IMG/VR virus record: IMGVR_UViG_3300042475_004077
Span: 1 to 28,160 of that record
DNA: 28,160 nt
Source of the DNA: a virus
Direction: 5' to 3' (one strand)
Part shown: piece after piece, positions 5,908-16,600 of the stretch
Position numbering within the stretch: the first letter of the stretch is position 1
Layout: each line of letters opens with the position of its first letter
Notes under the pieces: generated by a model
Seen by the model: only the letters and a program-made list of their open reading frames with translations
Database searches by the model: none
What the model was told of the DNA's origin: nothing
Translations under genes and position numbers: made by a program

Positions 5908-8900
5908 TTATTGTCCTATCGCTTGCCAATCAATTTCTCTTATTACTCTATTTCCGCTATTCCATATACTAAAAGTAAAACTTGTTTTATTTCTAGAAGT
6001 AACAATAGGGGTATCTCCTTCTTGGGCATTAATAACTTGAAGACCTATAGTAGGAGGTGTAGTACCTAACAATCCACCATAAAATCCTCCGTTAGGAAAT
6101 GTGACAGTTGTACTAGCTGTAGACAGAGTATTTACTCTTCCTTTGTAAACTTTATCTCTAACATCAATCTCAACACTTAAATTGTAAACTTCAAATAGAG
6201 AGTTAATATTTCCACTATTCATTTCTACTTTAATTTTTATGTATCTAGTTTTATAACTACCTGTAATAAATGATTCCCAATCAGTATAATTAACTCCATT
6301 TTCAGAAGTTTGGATAAAGAACTTAACAGACCCAGAAATAGAACTTCCACAAATATTTAAAGAATTACAAACAATTGGTATATTACAAAACAGATCAGAT
6401 CTATCAAAAATAGCTGCATTAATGCTAGGAATAAGACGAACTGAAGTAATTTCGTTTAAATCTATAACAGAAAATTCGTAAGTACTTACACTAAATCCTA
6501 CACTAGTTGACATTATACCACTAGCTACTGTAAAACCAGTTTTAGCTCCACTGAAAGTTGGTTCTTGAGGGAATTCTCCAATAAAATTAAAGTTTGTATC
6601 TACAAAAGTATTTATTAAAGTTGCAGGATTAACAGAATAAGTTCCGCTAGAGTCCTTAAATTTAATAAAGTAAGTACCTTGTAAAGTAGGTACTGTTTTA
6701 CTAGTAGTATTACCAGACAACTCTTCTACGAGATCACTTGCAGTGTCCCAAGTAGCACTAGCTCCTACTAATGGACTATGTCTAATAGATACTGCACCTC
6801 CATGTATAACATCTAAGTCGGTAGCTAAATTCCAATTTAAAGTAGAAAGACCTTCTCCAGATGAAGAAATAGATAGTCCCGAAGGAGTAGTAGGTGGTGG
6901 CAAGAAAGCAGATGAAATAATTCCTGTAATAACTAGAGGAGTAGATTTGTCTCCATAGTAGCTTACAGAAGTAATTCTAAAATCATAACTCACGTTTTTT
7001 TCAATATCTGAAATTGTAAAAGATGGTAAATAAGTTTCTCCAACAACTGACCAGTCAGATTCTAAAGTTTTCTTAAATTCAACTAAATAGTTTAAAATGG
7101 AAATTTCAGTAGGACCGCTAACTACTTGCCAGGTTAAGTTAAACTTAGATTTTACCCCAGCTGTTACATTTGTATAATACAATTCTTCAGTAACTACTAA
7201 ATTATATGGGGAATTAGGTACTCTAGAGAAATTAATAGGCCCAATAGTTGTAGGGCTAGATAAAGAATTGTTTCTAGACACAGACCTAACTCTAAAGTAA
7301 TAAGTTCCCGTATTTAAGGTATTAACTTCAAGGAATTCAGTTTTGACTCGACTTAGAACTAACCAATCGATATTATTAACTGAATATTCTACTTGGTAAG
7401 AGTCAACTGAGACATCATTCGGGAAAATCCAGTTGAGTCTACCTAAAGAAACCGTGTTAGAAGAAGTATTTCTAGTGAAAGTGAGACTCTCAGGAGAAGA
7501 AATACTATAAAAGTAATCAAGTTTACTTGATATATAAGGGACATCATCAGGTACATTCCAAGCCATAGTTTCATGACTGTACTGTCTAGCTTCAATTGCC
7601 GAGGTTAAATCACCATTAATCTTAATTGACTCAATTTTAAAAATTTCATTGTCTAAGCCTGTTGTAGGTTCGGTTATTGTAATAATATCCCCAGGTTCTA
7701 ATAAAAGACCTTTTTTGCCAATTGTAAATTTAACTCTCATTTGTCTGCGAGAAGTTCTAACTATTTGTTCTGCTTTTGCTAAAGCATGGTATGGGTCTGA
7801 TGTACAGGGTAAATACACTTCTGTTTTTAGTAATACTTCACTATCTTCTTGTAAGTAAGTGTTGTAAGTAGTAGAGTAAGAAGGAGGCCAAGTTACTGTG
7901 TCATCTACAAAATCTTCAAACTCATTCATAAAACGAGCTATACATTGGTTATATCTTGAAGAAGAATCTGGAAATTCTAAATCAATACTATTTCTAATTA
8001 TGTCATCTTCTGTAATATTTACTGAAATAAGCGATTGAGTATCTTGAATAGTTCTAGGTGAATACATAGAAAGTTTGTATTTACCACCACTCCAGATCAA
8101 CTCTGCTTCTTCCATAGACTCTAGTATAATCTCGATGTTTTCACGAATAGGTCTTTCAGTATCTAAAACAGTATTACACTCATATAATGGAATGCTATAC
8201 TTGCTTAACTGAGGCTGATAAACTATTGTTCCGTCTTCTTTTTCAACATTAGGTCTACGGCCATTCACTCTACCATCTCTTGCTAGCTCAGAAGCAACTA
8301 TTGTACTACAAAGTATTTTAGCAATATAGAAAGATTCTAAGTCAATAGAGTCTAGGGATAAACCTTTACCGTAGTTAGGATTAGTTAAATAATCAAGTAA
8401 AACTCGAGCAGGATTGTTAGAGTATGATTTTGTAGAACTTAAAGAAAAAATCTTAGTAGTATCATTATACTCAATATCATAAATTTTCATACCTTCTACA
8501 AAGAAAGAAACGTTAGGAGATCCATTGTAATTATATTCTTCTCTATTCAACCTAAAACACATTGTTGCATTAGCAGTATTAGTGAATCTATTTGTAGAAG
8601 AGATACCATTAGCTGTAGCCATAGAGGAAGCAGAGCCACCATCATTATCAACTACAATTCTTTGTCCATATTCTAAAGTTTTATCATCCCAATTTTTGTC
8701 ATCAACAGTAATATCAACAACGCGATTAATGCCTCCATGACAAATAGCTTGTTGAACAAAAAGATATTCGCTCTTAGAACCTGATTGACTTGTTGATAAA
8801 TTTTTGCTAAAAATTTGTTTTCCAGCAGTAGTAGACCGAGATATTTCAAATAAAGTAGTAGTAGTTTTTTGGTTATTTACTGTTGTACTAGTGGAAGATA

Positions 8901-9456
8901 CTTTTGAGCCTCTTGTGTAAACATAACCATCATTGCTAGTTACAAGTTTAGTAAATTTTGAACCAAAATTTAAATTTGCCGCTAACAAGAGTTTACTCGA
9001 AAAAGTGGTTCCTAAAACATTAAGTGTAAAAACTGGAGTCTTATTTACACCTTGCCAGTAAATTTCAATTTCAGTTTTAAAGTTTAAAGAGGGAAATGCT
9101 GTATTTGAAACAGAAATTTCTTTGTAATAAGTAGTGCCACTAGAAAAGAAAGGACCTTCCGTTAATCTTGTAGTACTTTCATTTGCAAAAACATAATTAT
9201 TTCTTAGAAGATGTCTTACCTTACCTCCTGAAACTTTTGCTTGACCATAAACTAATGGTAAATAAAAAGGTTCACCATCAATTGCAACATTGACTTGTTT
9301 TCTTTTATCTAGTTCTGCTTTTAGCTTAGAAGTGCGATAAGACTGATAGGCAATAGACGCGGTTGTTAAGGCTAAATTGATAGCTAGAGAAGTTACTGCT
9401 GCTGCTGAGGCTGCTGCTCCTAATAAAAAGCCTGCTGTTGCTGTAAATACTACCAT
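5908..9456 (-). CDS. Tail tip / central hub protein, gpJ-like, with fibronectin type III modules
   Basis: This protein of about 1182 aa sits after the tape measure and two tail-tip genes and before the fibre, the place of lambda J. It begins with an Ala/Thr-rich hydrophobic segment (about 5-40). A basic linker and a gpJ-like hub region follow up to about residue 645, which includes the RMRVKFTIG and LEPGDIITITEP stretches seen in gpJ-type proteins. Three fibronectin III-like modules follow (about 652-745, 747-850, 855-950), then a C-terminal beta-rich tail that may contact the host. The ATG at 9456 overlaps the preceding stop (TAATG) and has GGGGGA 8 bases upstream. A GTG at 9471 would add five residues but lacks a better site. 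Confidence 0.85.
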   Translation of the reverse strand: MVVFTATAGFLLGAAASAAAVTSLAINLALTTASIAYQSYRTSKLKAELDKRKQVNVAIDGEPFYLPLVYGQAKVSGGKVRHLLRNNYVFANESTTRLTEGPFFSSGTTYYKEISVSNTAFPSLNFKTEIEIYWQGVNKTPVFTLNVLGTTFSSKLLLAANLNFGSKFTKLVTSNDGYVYTRGSKVSSTSTTVNNQKTTTTLFEISRSTTAGKQIFSKNLSTSQSGSKSEYLFVQQAICHGGINRVVDITVDDKNWDDKTLEYGQRIVVDNDGGSASSMATANGISSTNRFTNTANATMCFRLNREEYNYNGSPNVSFFVEGMKIYDIEYNDTTKIFSLSSTKSYSNNPARVLLDYLTNPNYGKGLSLDSIDLESFYIAKILCSTIVASELARDGRVNGRRPNVEKEDGTIVYQPQLSKYSIPLYECNTVLDTERPIRENIEIILESMEEAELIWSGGKYKLSMYSPRTIQDTQSLISVNITEDDIIRNSIDLEFPDSSSRYNQCIARFMNEFEDFVDDTVTWPPSYSTTYNTYLQEDSEVLLKTEVYLPCTSDPYHALAKAEQIVRTSRRQMRVKFTIGKKGLLLEPGDIITITEPTTGLDNEIFKIESIKINGDLTSAIEARQYSHETMAWNVPDDVPYISSKLDYFYSISSPESLTFTRNTSSNTVSLGRLNWIFPNDVSVDSYQVEYSVNNIDWLVLSRVKTEFLEVNTLNTGTYYFRVRSVSRNNSLSSPTTIGPINFSRVPNSPYNLVVTEELYYTNVTAGVKSKFNLTWQVVSGPTEISILNYLVEFKKTLESDWSVVGETYLPSFTISDIEKNVSYDFRITSVSYYGDKSTPLVITGIISSAFLPPPTTPSGLSISSSGEGLSTLNWNLATDLDVIHGGAVSIRHSPLVGASATWDTASDLVEELSGNTTSKTVPTLQGTYFIKFKDSSGTYSVNPATLINTFVDTNFNFIGEFPQEPTFSGAKTGFTVASGIMSTSVGFSVSTYEFSVIDLNEITSVRLIPSINAAIFDRSDLFCNIPIVCNSLNICGSSISGSVKFFIQTSENGVNYTDWESFITGSYKTRYIKIKVEMNSGNINSLFEVYNLSVEIDVRDKVYKGRVNTLSTASTTVTFPNGGFYGGLLGTTPPTIGLQVINAQEGDTPIVTSRNKTSFTFSIWNSGNRVIREIDWQAIGQ

Positions 9457-10022
9457 TACTTTTTCCCCCACTTCAGATTAACTGATTTTCCGCCAACATA
9501 AATATCATCAAAAGAAGTATCAGTAGTACTAATTTGGTCCATTCCATCCTTAGAAACAATATACCCTGCAATAGAGTCTAGTGCTGCCATAGGTGAAGTT
9601 GCGCTAAGAACGGCTTGTTTCGTAGAGCCATCATTAATGACTTTACCAGTATCAATACGCCCACGATAAGCTACTAGTACATCTTCTTCACCGAGTAAAG
9701 GCCAATCAAATTGATCAAAGAATACAGCATAGACAGTTAACTGTTTACCAGTAATTCCAATTCTTAATTCATTCTGAATAAGATTATCTTGATCTAAGAA
9801 AGTTAGCTCATAAACTTCACGATCTACTGAAGAAGAAACTCTAGGGGGACCAAAACCTATTACTGAATTCTGAGAAGAGTAGGTATCTCCTTTGAATACA
9901 ACATCAAATGAAGAACTAGTTATTCTTAGTATTGAAGAAGAAAGGTAAATTTCTCCTAGTAAAAGAAACTTAGGACTAGATAAATTTATTGCAGTTAATG
10001 CTGCTGCACTTAATTTTCTCAT
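9456..10022 (-). CDS. Tail tip assembly protein (DUF2163-like minor tail protein)
   Basis: This 188-aa beta-rich protein lies directly before the gpJ-like hub gene, with TAATG stop-start coupling. The N-terminal MRKLS... start, the FLLLGEIYL strand and the GRID turn (about 121-124) after a long beta region resemble phage baseplate-hub or tail-tip proteins often labelled DUF2163 or lambda K/L-like. No cysteine-rich iron-sulphur site of lambda L type and no peptidase motif of lambda K type is seen. Role as a hub component is supported mainly by position; the family name is tentative. Confidence 0.7.
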   Translation of the reverse strand: MRKLSAAALTAINLSSPKFLLLGEIYLSSSILRITSSSFDVVFKGDTYSSQNSVIGFGPPRVSSSVDREVYELTFLDQDNLIQNELRIGITGKQLTVYAVFFDQFDWPLLGEEDVLVAYRGRIDTGKVINDGSTKQAVLSATSPMAALDSIAGYIVSKDGMDQISTTDTSFDDIYVGGKSVNLKWGKK

Positions 10023-10023
10023 T

Positions 10024-10629
10024 TTATACTGCCTCTAATATTTTAATAGTTCCTGGGTTTACAAGTACACCATCTTCGTAAATTATACCTTGTAGTGTAT
10101 CTAAGCTTCTATAATACTGCAAGGTAGGTTTTGCTGTAGAGCCCGGATGATATACAAGATGTGATGTAGTAAGAGAAGTTCTTAAACTAGGGTAAATACC
10201 TACACTTACATTTGAATCTGTAGTATTTACGTTTGAAGTAACCATATAAATTTTACTATGATTTGAAAATTGAATAAAAGAGCCTTTAGGTAAAAAGCCA
10301 GTTTGGTTAAAGTCAATTAAAACAGTATTAGATCCTGCATTAGTACTAGCTGGAATACAACTGTTAGAAGTTACAGTAATTTTTTTATCTACAGAAAGTA
10401 ATTGTGGCATTACCATTGACTTAGCTGAAATAATACCTGTAACTACACCTACAAAATAGTCTTCTTCAATATCTCTAGTTTGAATTTGAAAACTTAGCTC
10501 CCAACGTTGGGCACCTTGCGATGCCCTTTGTTGTTTTAGGCTAATTGTATCTGCACTAAAAATAGGTTCATTAGATTCGATAGTAAGAGGAGCCACAATT
10601 GGGCTCCCCTCAAAATAATATACTGTCAT
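10024..10629 (-). CDS. Distal tail / minor tail protein
   Basis: This 201-aa beta-rich protein is the first gene after the tape measure, to which it is joined by a TAATG overlap. It starts with a YYFEGSP strand, then the QRASQGAQRWELSFQIQTR stretch (about 34-52) that looks like the beta sandwich of distal tail proteins. The C-terminal half is Thr/Ser/Asn-rich. In siphophages this gene position codes for the distal tail ring or an M-like minor tail protein that links tube and tip. I cannot name the exact family. Confidence 0.7.
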   Translation of the reverse strand: MTVYYFEGSPIVAPLTIESNEPIFSADTISLKQQRASQGAQRWELSFQIQTRDIEEDYFVGVVTGIISAKSMVMPQLLSVDKKITVTSNSCIPASTNAGSNTVLIDFNQTGFLPKGSFIQFSNHSKIYMVTSNVNTTDSNVSVGIYPSLRTSLTTSHLVYHPGSTAKPTLQYYRSLDTLQGIIYEDGVLVNPGTIKILEAV

Positions 10630-13600
10630 TATCGTGATCCTCTCTCGCGATTGGTCATATTGACCCCAGCAGTGATCTCCGGTATCATACGAGCAATCTC
10701 TTTACGAGCTTGCATGGAGACATCACCTGTAACATTAATATTGAACACTTGTTGTTGTTTGTCCTTATTATTATTTTCTTTTGACATTGTAAAAGCAGTA
10801 GAATTGGCAGGACCAACTTGACCACCTGAAGAAAAGGCTGGTATACGACCATCATTAGCATTTAGGGTTTCAAGGAAAGGTAACCAACGCTTAGTAGTAG
10901 CTGCATTAACTACGTACTCACCATTGGAAAGCATTGCCATTATAGAGTCTGAAGTACCTGTTCCAGGACCGGTGACCTTACCTCCTTCAGCAGCGAAGAT
11001 CATGTTAAAGAATCCACCACCGCCTCCAAAGAGACCACCCAAGCCACCTAATAAACTAGAAAAGATATTGCCAATTCCACCAAATAGTTTACTAAAGAAA
11101 CCTGAAATTTCTGAGAATATGCTTTGGAAGAAACCACCTCCTCCAGCTGCAGAAGGAGTTCCAGTAGGAGCAACTGTTCCACCTAGGCCACCCGCCATAG
11201 GCATATTGGTGACAAATACAGGAGTACCGCCTTGCATTAGTCCAGAGGCATTAGGAGCTAGTACTCCTCCACCCATAGCAGCGCCTGCAGAAGAAGCACC
11301 TGAAAATAACCCGCCAAAAATACCAGTTAAATCAAACTTATTAAACAATGAGTTAGTCATACTATCAATGAAATTATCAATCATCTTATTAGTAAAACTA
11401 TCTAGTAAACCATCTCTCATTTCTGCAAAGCTAAGTTCACCTTTTGCATAACCACTAAGGTTATCCTTAAAGGATTGAAGCATAACTGAAGCACCATCAA
11501 GACCAGCTTGAGCAAAGTAAGCTGGGGTCATAGTGGTCATTTCAATAGCTTGTTCACCTATTTCTTTTAGCTTTTTCTCAAGATCACTTAATTCTTGAGT
11601 TGCTCCTTTACTAGCAGTACCTAGGTTTTCAGTAGCAGTAGTACTTTTATTTGAAGAATCTTCTACCTCTTTGATAGCACCCTCTAGTTGTAAAAGTGCT
11701 AAAGCACCTGATTCAACCATACCCTCTCCACCAATTCCAGCAAACAATGTAGATTGGTAAGTGCTAGAGGGGTCTAAGCCAGTATCAAATTCATAACCCT
11801 TTGGAAGAGTTACGTCTATAGACTTTACATTTACTTCTAGTACTTTTTGCTTTCCTAGTTCGGTTGAACCATAAATAGGCCCATCCATAGTAACTGCTGC
11901 ATCACTATTTAAACCACCTGTTTTAAAAGATCTATAAGAACCTGAGTTAATTTTCTGTAACAAAGGTAAGAACTTTTTGGTAGAATTAGCATTAATGACA
12001 TACTCGCCGTTAGAAAGCATAGCAGGAATAGAATCACTAGTACCTGTTCCAGGTCCAGAAACAAAGCCACCTGTAGCCATAGGTACCCCAGAAGGACCTA
12101 TTGCTGGTGGTAACTGACGGTTTACTCCATTCAAAAGATCTAGAATATTTTTTGCCTGTATACCAGCAAGTGTCATTGCTAGAGAAGCTTCCTGAAGATA
12201 GTTTGCTGCTTCTTTTGTTTTCTGTGATGAGTCTAGATATGCTTGTGAGGTTGTACTAATACCTGAAACTAATAGCTGATTAGTTTGAGTTGATTTTAAA
12301 ATATAGTCTTCTTGGGCATACTGGAATTCATCAATAGCAGTTTCTAAAGCTGCTGATGTAGCTACTACAGAATCACTACTATTCTTAATAGTAAGTAGTT
12401 TATTAACACCCTCTTGAATTTGAGTGTCTAACTCTCTAATCATAGCATCGTCTTGAGCAGCAGTCCCTACATACTTAGTTCCTGCAGGAGTAGTTATAGT
12501 TCCACCTTGAGTCGCTTTTGTATCCCTAGATAGCATAAGATCATATCTTAGCTCTTCAAGTTTGTTAATACCTTCTCCAATAGCTTCGATCCTATTAGGA
12601 TCCCACTGAGATAAGGTTTCAAAAAGTTTATCAATGTTTACTAGTTTGCTATCTAATGAGTCAATTATTGGATCTAACTTATCTAGTAGAACCTCTTTAT
12701 CCTCAAGAGCAGTCATTGTAGCTTTGAAGTTAGTTGATTCTAAAATTCTAGCATTAGTTTCTTGTTCCCCTGCTAGTTCCGCAATGAATCTACCAGCAGG
12801 TCCAAAAACAAGAGCTGTAGCATCTTCTCTTAACTTTTTAAGTTCTGCTTCTACAACTACTTTTTGATCCATAAGATTTTGACGTTCAGGAGAACCGACT
12901 CTATAGATTTTTAAGGCTTCTTGTAAGTCTGCCAATTCCTGCATAGAGTCATTTATACGTTTTTGAACAGTAGTTCTTGTATCCTTATACTCAACTCTAT
13001 TACTTACTTGATCAGGAGCTGTATAGGACTCCTTATTAATCCCTAAAAATTCAAGAAGAGCATTTTTTGCATCAATAATTCTATTAACAATTGAATCGAT
13101 AGTATTATTTAAGCTATCCCACCCTTGTAGCATAAAATTACCTACATCAATCCAGGTTTGAGCTTCAAATAATTTACCAAAGTTTTCGGCAGCAGTCACA
13201 ACCCAAGAATTAATCTTAGCTTGCCATTCAGAATCTAGTCCACCATAAATTGCACCAGCAATAGCTCCTCCAGCTGCTCCCCATGGTCCAGCTAAGCTAC
13301 CAATAGCGGCACCTGTAATAGCGCTGTTTAGTACTTCTGCTCCTTTTCCACCTTCGCCTTCCATACCTTCTAATGCAGCACTGCCCATACCAACTGCTAA
13401 AGCAATAGCACCAGCCATTTTTGCATTTAAGCCTGCTTGTCTAGCAATTAGTCCGCTTTCAATACCTGCAATTAGATTTTCACTAAGAACATCTCCAAAA
13501 CCAGAAGATTCTAATGAAGTTCTTATTAAAGATCCATCAGATAAAATTCCAGCTAAGTTAGCTATTGCAGATAGACCAATAATTGCACCTAAAGGATTTT

Positions 13601-16600
13601 GCCTTGAGAAACTCAATACGCCGGAAATTAGACCCTTACCTAATGCTAAGGCTCCAACTAGTCCAACATTTATTAAGGCTTCATTTTCCCTATAGTAAGC
13701 TAAACCTCCAAATCTATCAAAGATAGAAGAGATAATAAGGTCTCCTACATCAGAGAATACAAAAGAACCTGCGAGCAACGCAAGAAAACTAGATCTAAAA
13801 CCAAAAAGTATTCTTTGTGCAAGGGGTGACAAGGCAGCATTACCTGATCTTCTAGCTAAGGAGTCTATAAAACCAAATAAGAATCTAGTACCTATTTGAG
13901 CACCAAACGTTGAAGCAGTAACTACTGCATAAGACTCTAATGAATTAGCATCTAGTTCTAGCATATCGGATATAATGGAACCTATATTAATACCTAGAAA
14001 AAGAGAACCAATTGTTCTCATAAGTGCATTGTTTAAGAAGCTTGTAGAGCCTAAACTACTTCTTGCTTTTTTAAAGGCAGCAAAGAGATCTGCTTGCCCA
14101 AAAGCCAAAGCTAATGCTTTAGTAATACCTTTTCTAATAGCAGGTACAAAAGCAGCTGCTAACCCTACAGCTAAGACAGCTCCTAGAGGTCTAGCGTATT
14201 TCTCAGCAAAATCTGCCATAGACTTATTTACTAAAGCCTCTTTTAAAATTGGACTAATACTGCCATAAGTAGCTGAGATTTCTCTTTCAAATCTATCTCT
14301 AAATGTATTTGCAATAGCACCAGCTAAACCTAGTCCGATAGCATTAAATAAGTTTGACACCGATCTAGTATATAGCTGAAGAGTAGTCTCATTTGGTGTA
14401 CCCTGATCAAAGATTCTTGAAGCAAGAACGTTATTAATATCAGGTCCGAATTGTCTAGCAGCTTCTCCGGTAATAGTCTCATAGATTAAACCGATTAAAC
14501 CTTGCGACCACAAAGCTACTACTTTCATAGTAAATGTATTGTTAATAACAGGTAAAATAGCTGTTATTAGAATACCTTTTAATCTTGAAAATACAAAAGA
14601 ACGAATAGTTGTGCTTAATGCAGCAGCTACTGCGGTTAATCCAATAAATACGCCCTTACTAAATTGTTCATCATAAGTCTTTAGAAGAATAGCTGAAATA
14701 GTTTCCATGATACTAGTTATCCCAGCACCAATCCCTCTTACAGCAGAGAATATAACATTAGATCCAAAGTTTACAGCGCTAGAAATTGCATTAAATACAA
14801 GACCTATGCCTTTTACAAAGTTATCTTTAATAGAATTTAAGATATCTTCATTATTTTCCCAAAGTCCAGTCATCTTTCCTACTAGATTATCGTAAGTATC
14901 AGAAATACCATCTTTGACATAGGTAAATAATTTTTGAATACCTTTTTGCATTTCGATTGCAAAGAACTTAATAGAGCCTAGTAAGGATCTAGTTACAGAG
15001 TAACCTAATTCTCTACTTGCAATATAGTAAGAAGTTACTCTTTTAATAAGATCTGTACTAAAGTCATAAATTACAGTAGCCTTACTAAATACATTACCGG
15101 AAATAAAACTATAAGCGTCTTTCCCTAAGGCTAGAAGCTCTGTTCTAAATAACGTAGTAATAGCAACTAAACTACTAAATGCTGCATAGATAGGGTTTAC
15201 ATTAAATAGTTTTACAGATAGGAAAGCAGAAGTAATAGAAGAAATCGTTAATAGGATTCTTCCATAATTGTTTTTAAATTCTATTAGTTTATCATAAAAC
15301 TCTTCAAAAGTATTTTCGTTGAACAACGAGGTAATTACTTGGCTAATATCTTGGAATACTTTCTTAATATTATCATAAAAAGAAGTAAAGAAACCAGAAA
15401 CTCTGTTCCATAAGTTCTTAGGCTCTTCTACAATACCATCAATAGTATCTGGCCAAATAGAGTTACCTACGAGATAAATATAAAGATCATAAAATAGAGA
15501 AATTAAATTATTTTTAAAAGTTTCAAAAGGTTCTTTAACAGCACTCCAAAGATCTATACCAGATATTCTATAGAATTCTTTAGTGAACACATCAACAAAA
15601 TTTCTTATAGAAGAAGTGACTCCGCTAGTTAGTTTTTCTATTTGCGGTTTAAATTTCTCATACAGATTAAAAGACTCATCAATTAAACCTGCAATTCTAT
15701 CTTTATTACTAGTAAATGTACTTGCAAAAGCATCTATAAAAGCTGAGCCTATTGTTAGTCCTGATTTTCTTAAATTATCATAAATCAAAGAAAAATCTTT
15801 AGCAATATTATTGATAACATCAAATATTCTTGAACCAATACCGATAGCTTCTGTAGCTAGTTGCTCCATCCAAGGGAGCGATTCCATGAATAAGCTTTTA
15901 AAAGTATTTACTAAACTATCTTTTTCAGTTGAAATTAAATTAAAAGAATTTATTACGCCATTGACATAGTCTTTAATTTGAAAACTATTTAGAACAAAAG
16001 CAGTCGTTAACTTGGTAATTTCTTGTCTAGCGATTGTAACTGTTTCTACAACAGCAGCACTTAAACTGATTAAATTAAATTCATCTATTGCTTGTAAGGG
16101 TGCAATTATTTTATAAAAAGAGTCTACAGGCATTACTGCTAACTCTTTCATGTCTTCTAGGAAAGGTAAGGCCTCTGGCATAGCGCTAGAGAAACCAGAA
16201 GGTAAACTTTCAAGAGTATTTTTTGCTGCCTCTAAAGTTTTAGAAGCTACCCCATCTAACTTAATTTTATCTTCTTGACCTGTTATTCTGTAAAAACCAT
16301 TTTGGATAGAAGTAAAGATACTAGAAAAACCTTCTAGGATTTTTGTTTTATTCACTGCAAGAACTGCTGTTAATCCAGTTACTAGCTTAATAATAGGGTT
16401 ATTAGTTACTAGCGTTGCAAGTAATGCACCGCCACTAAAAGCAACTAAAGACTTTAATGTTTTTTCCCAAGTTTCCGCAAAAACAACTGCTTTAACAGCA
16501 AAGTTTGTCATACTTTCCCCGTTAAAGTATTCCTCCATAAGAACGAATAAATCTGAGAAAAAGGCAGAAACATTAGTATAAAAAGATTTAAAAGGACCAC

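Noticed and set aside
10924-11451. A 175-aa plus-strand reading frame rich in proline
   Set aside because: It is antisense to the Gly-rich end of the tape measure gene; the prolines are simply the complement of glycine codons, and it has no binding site or family match.
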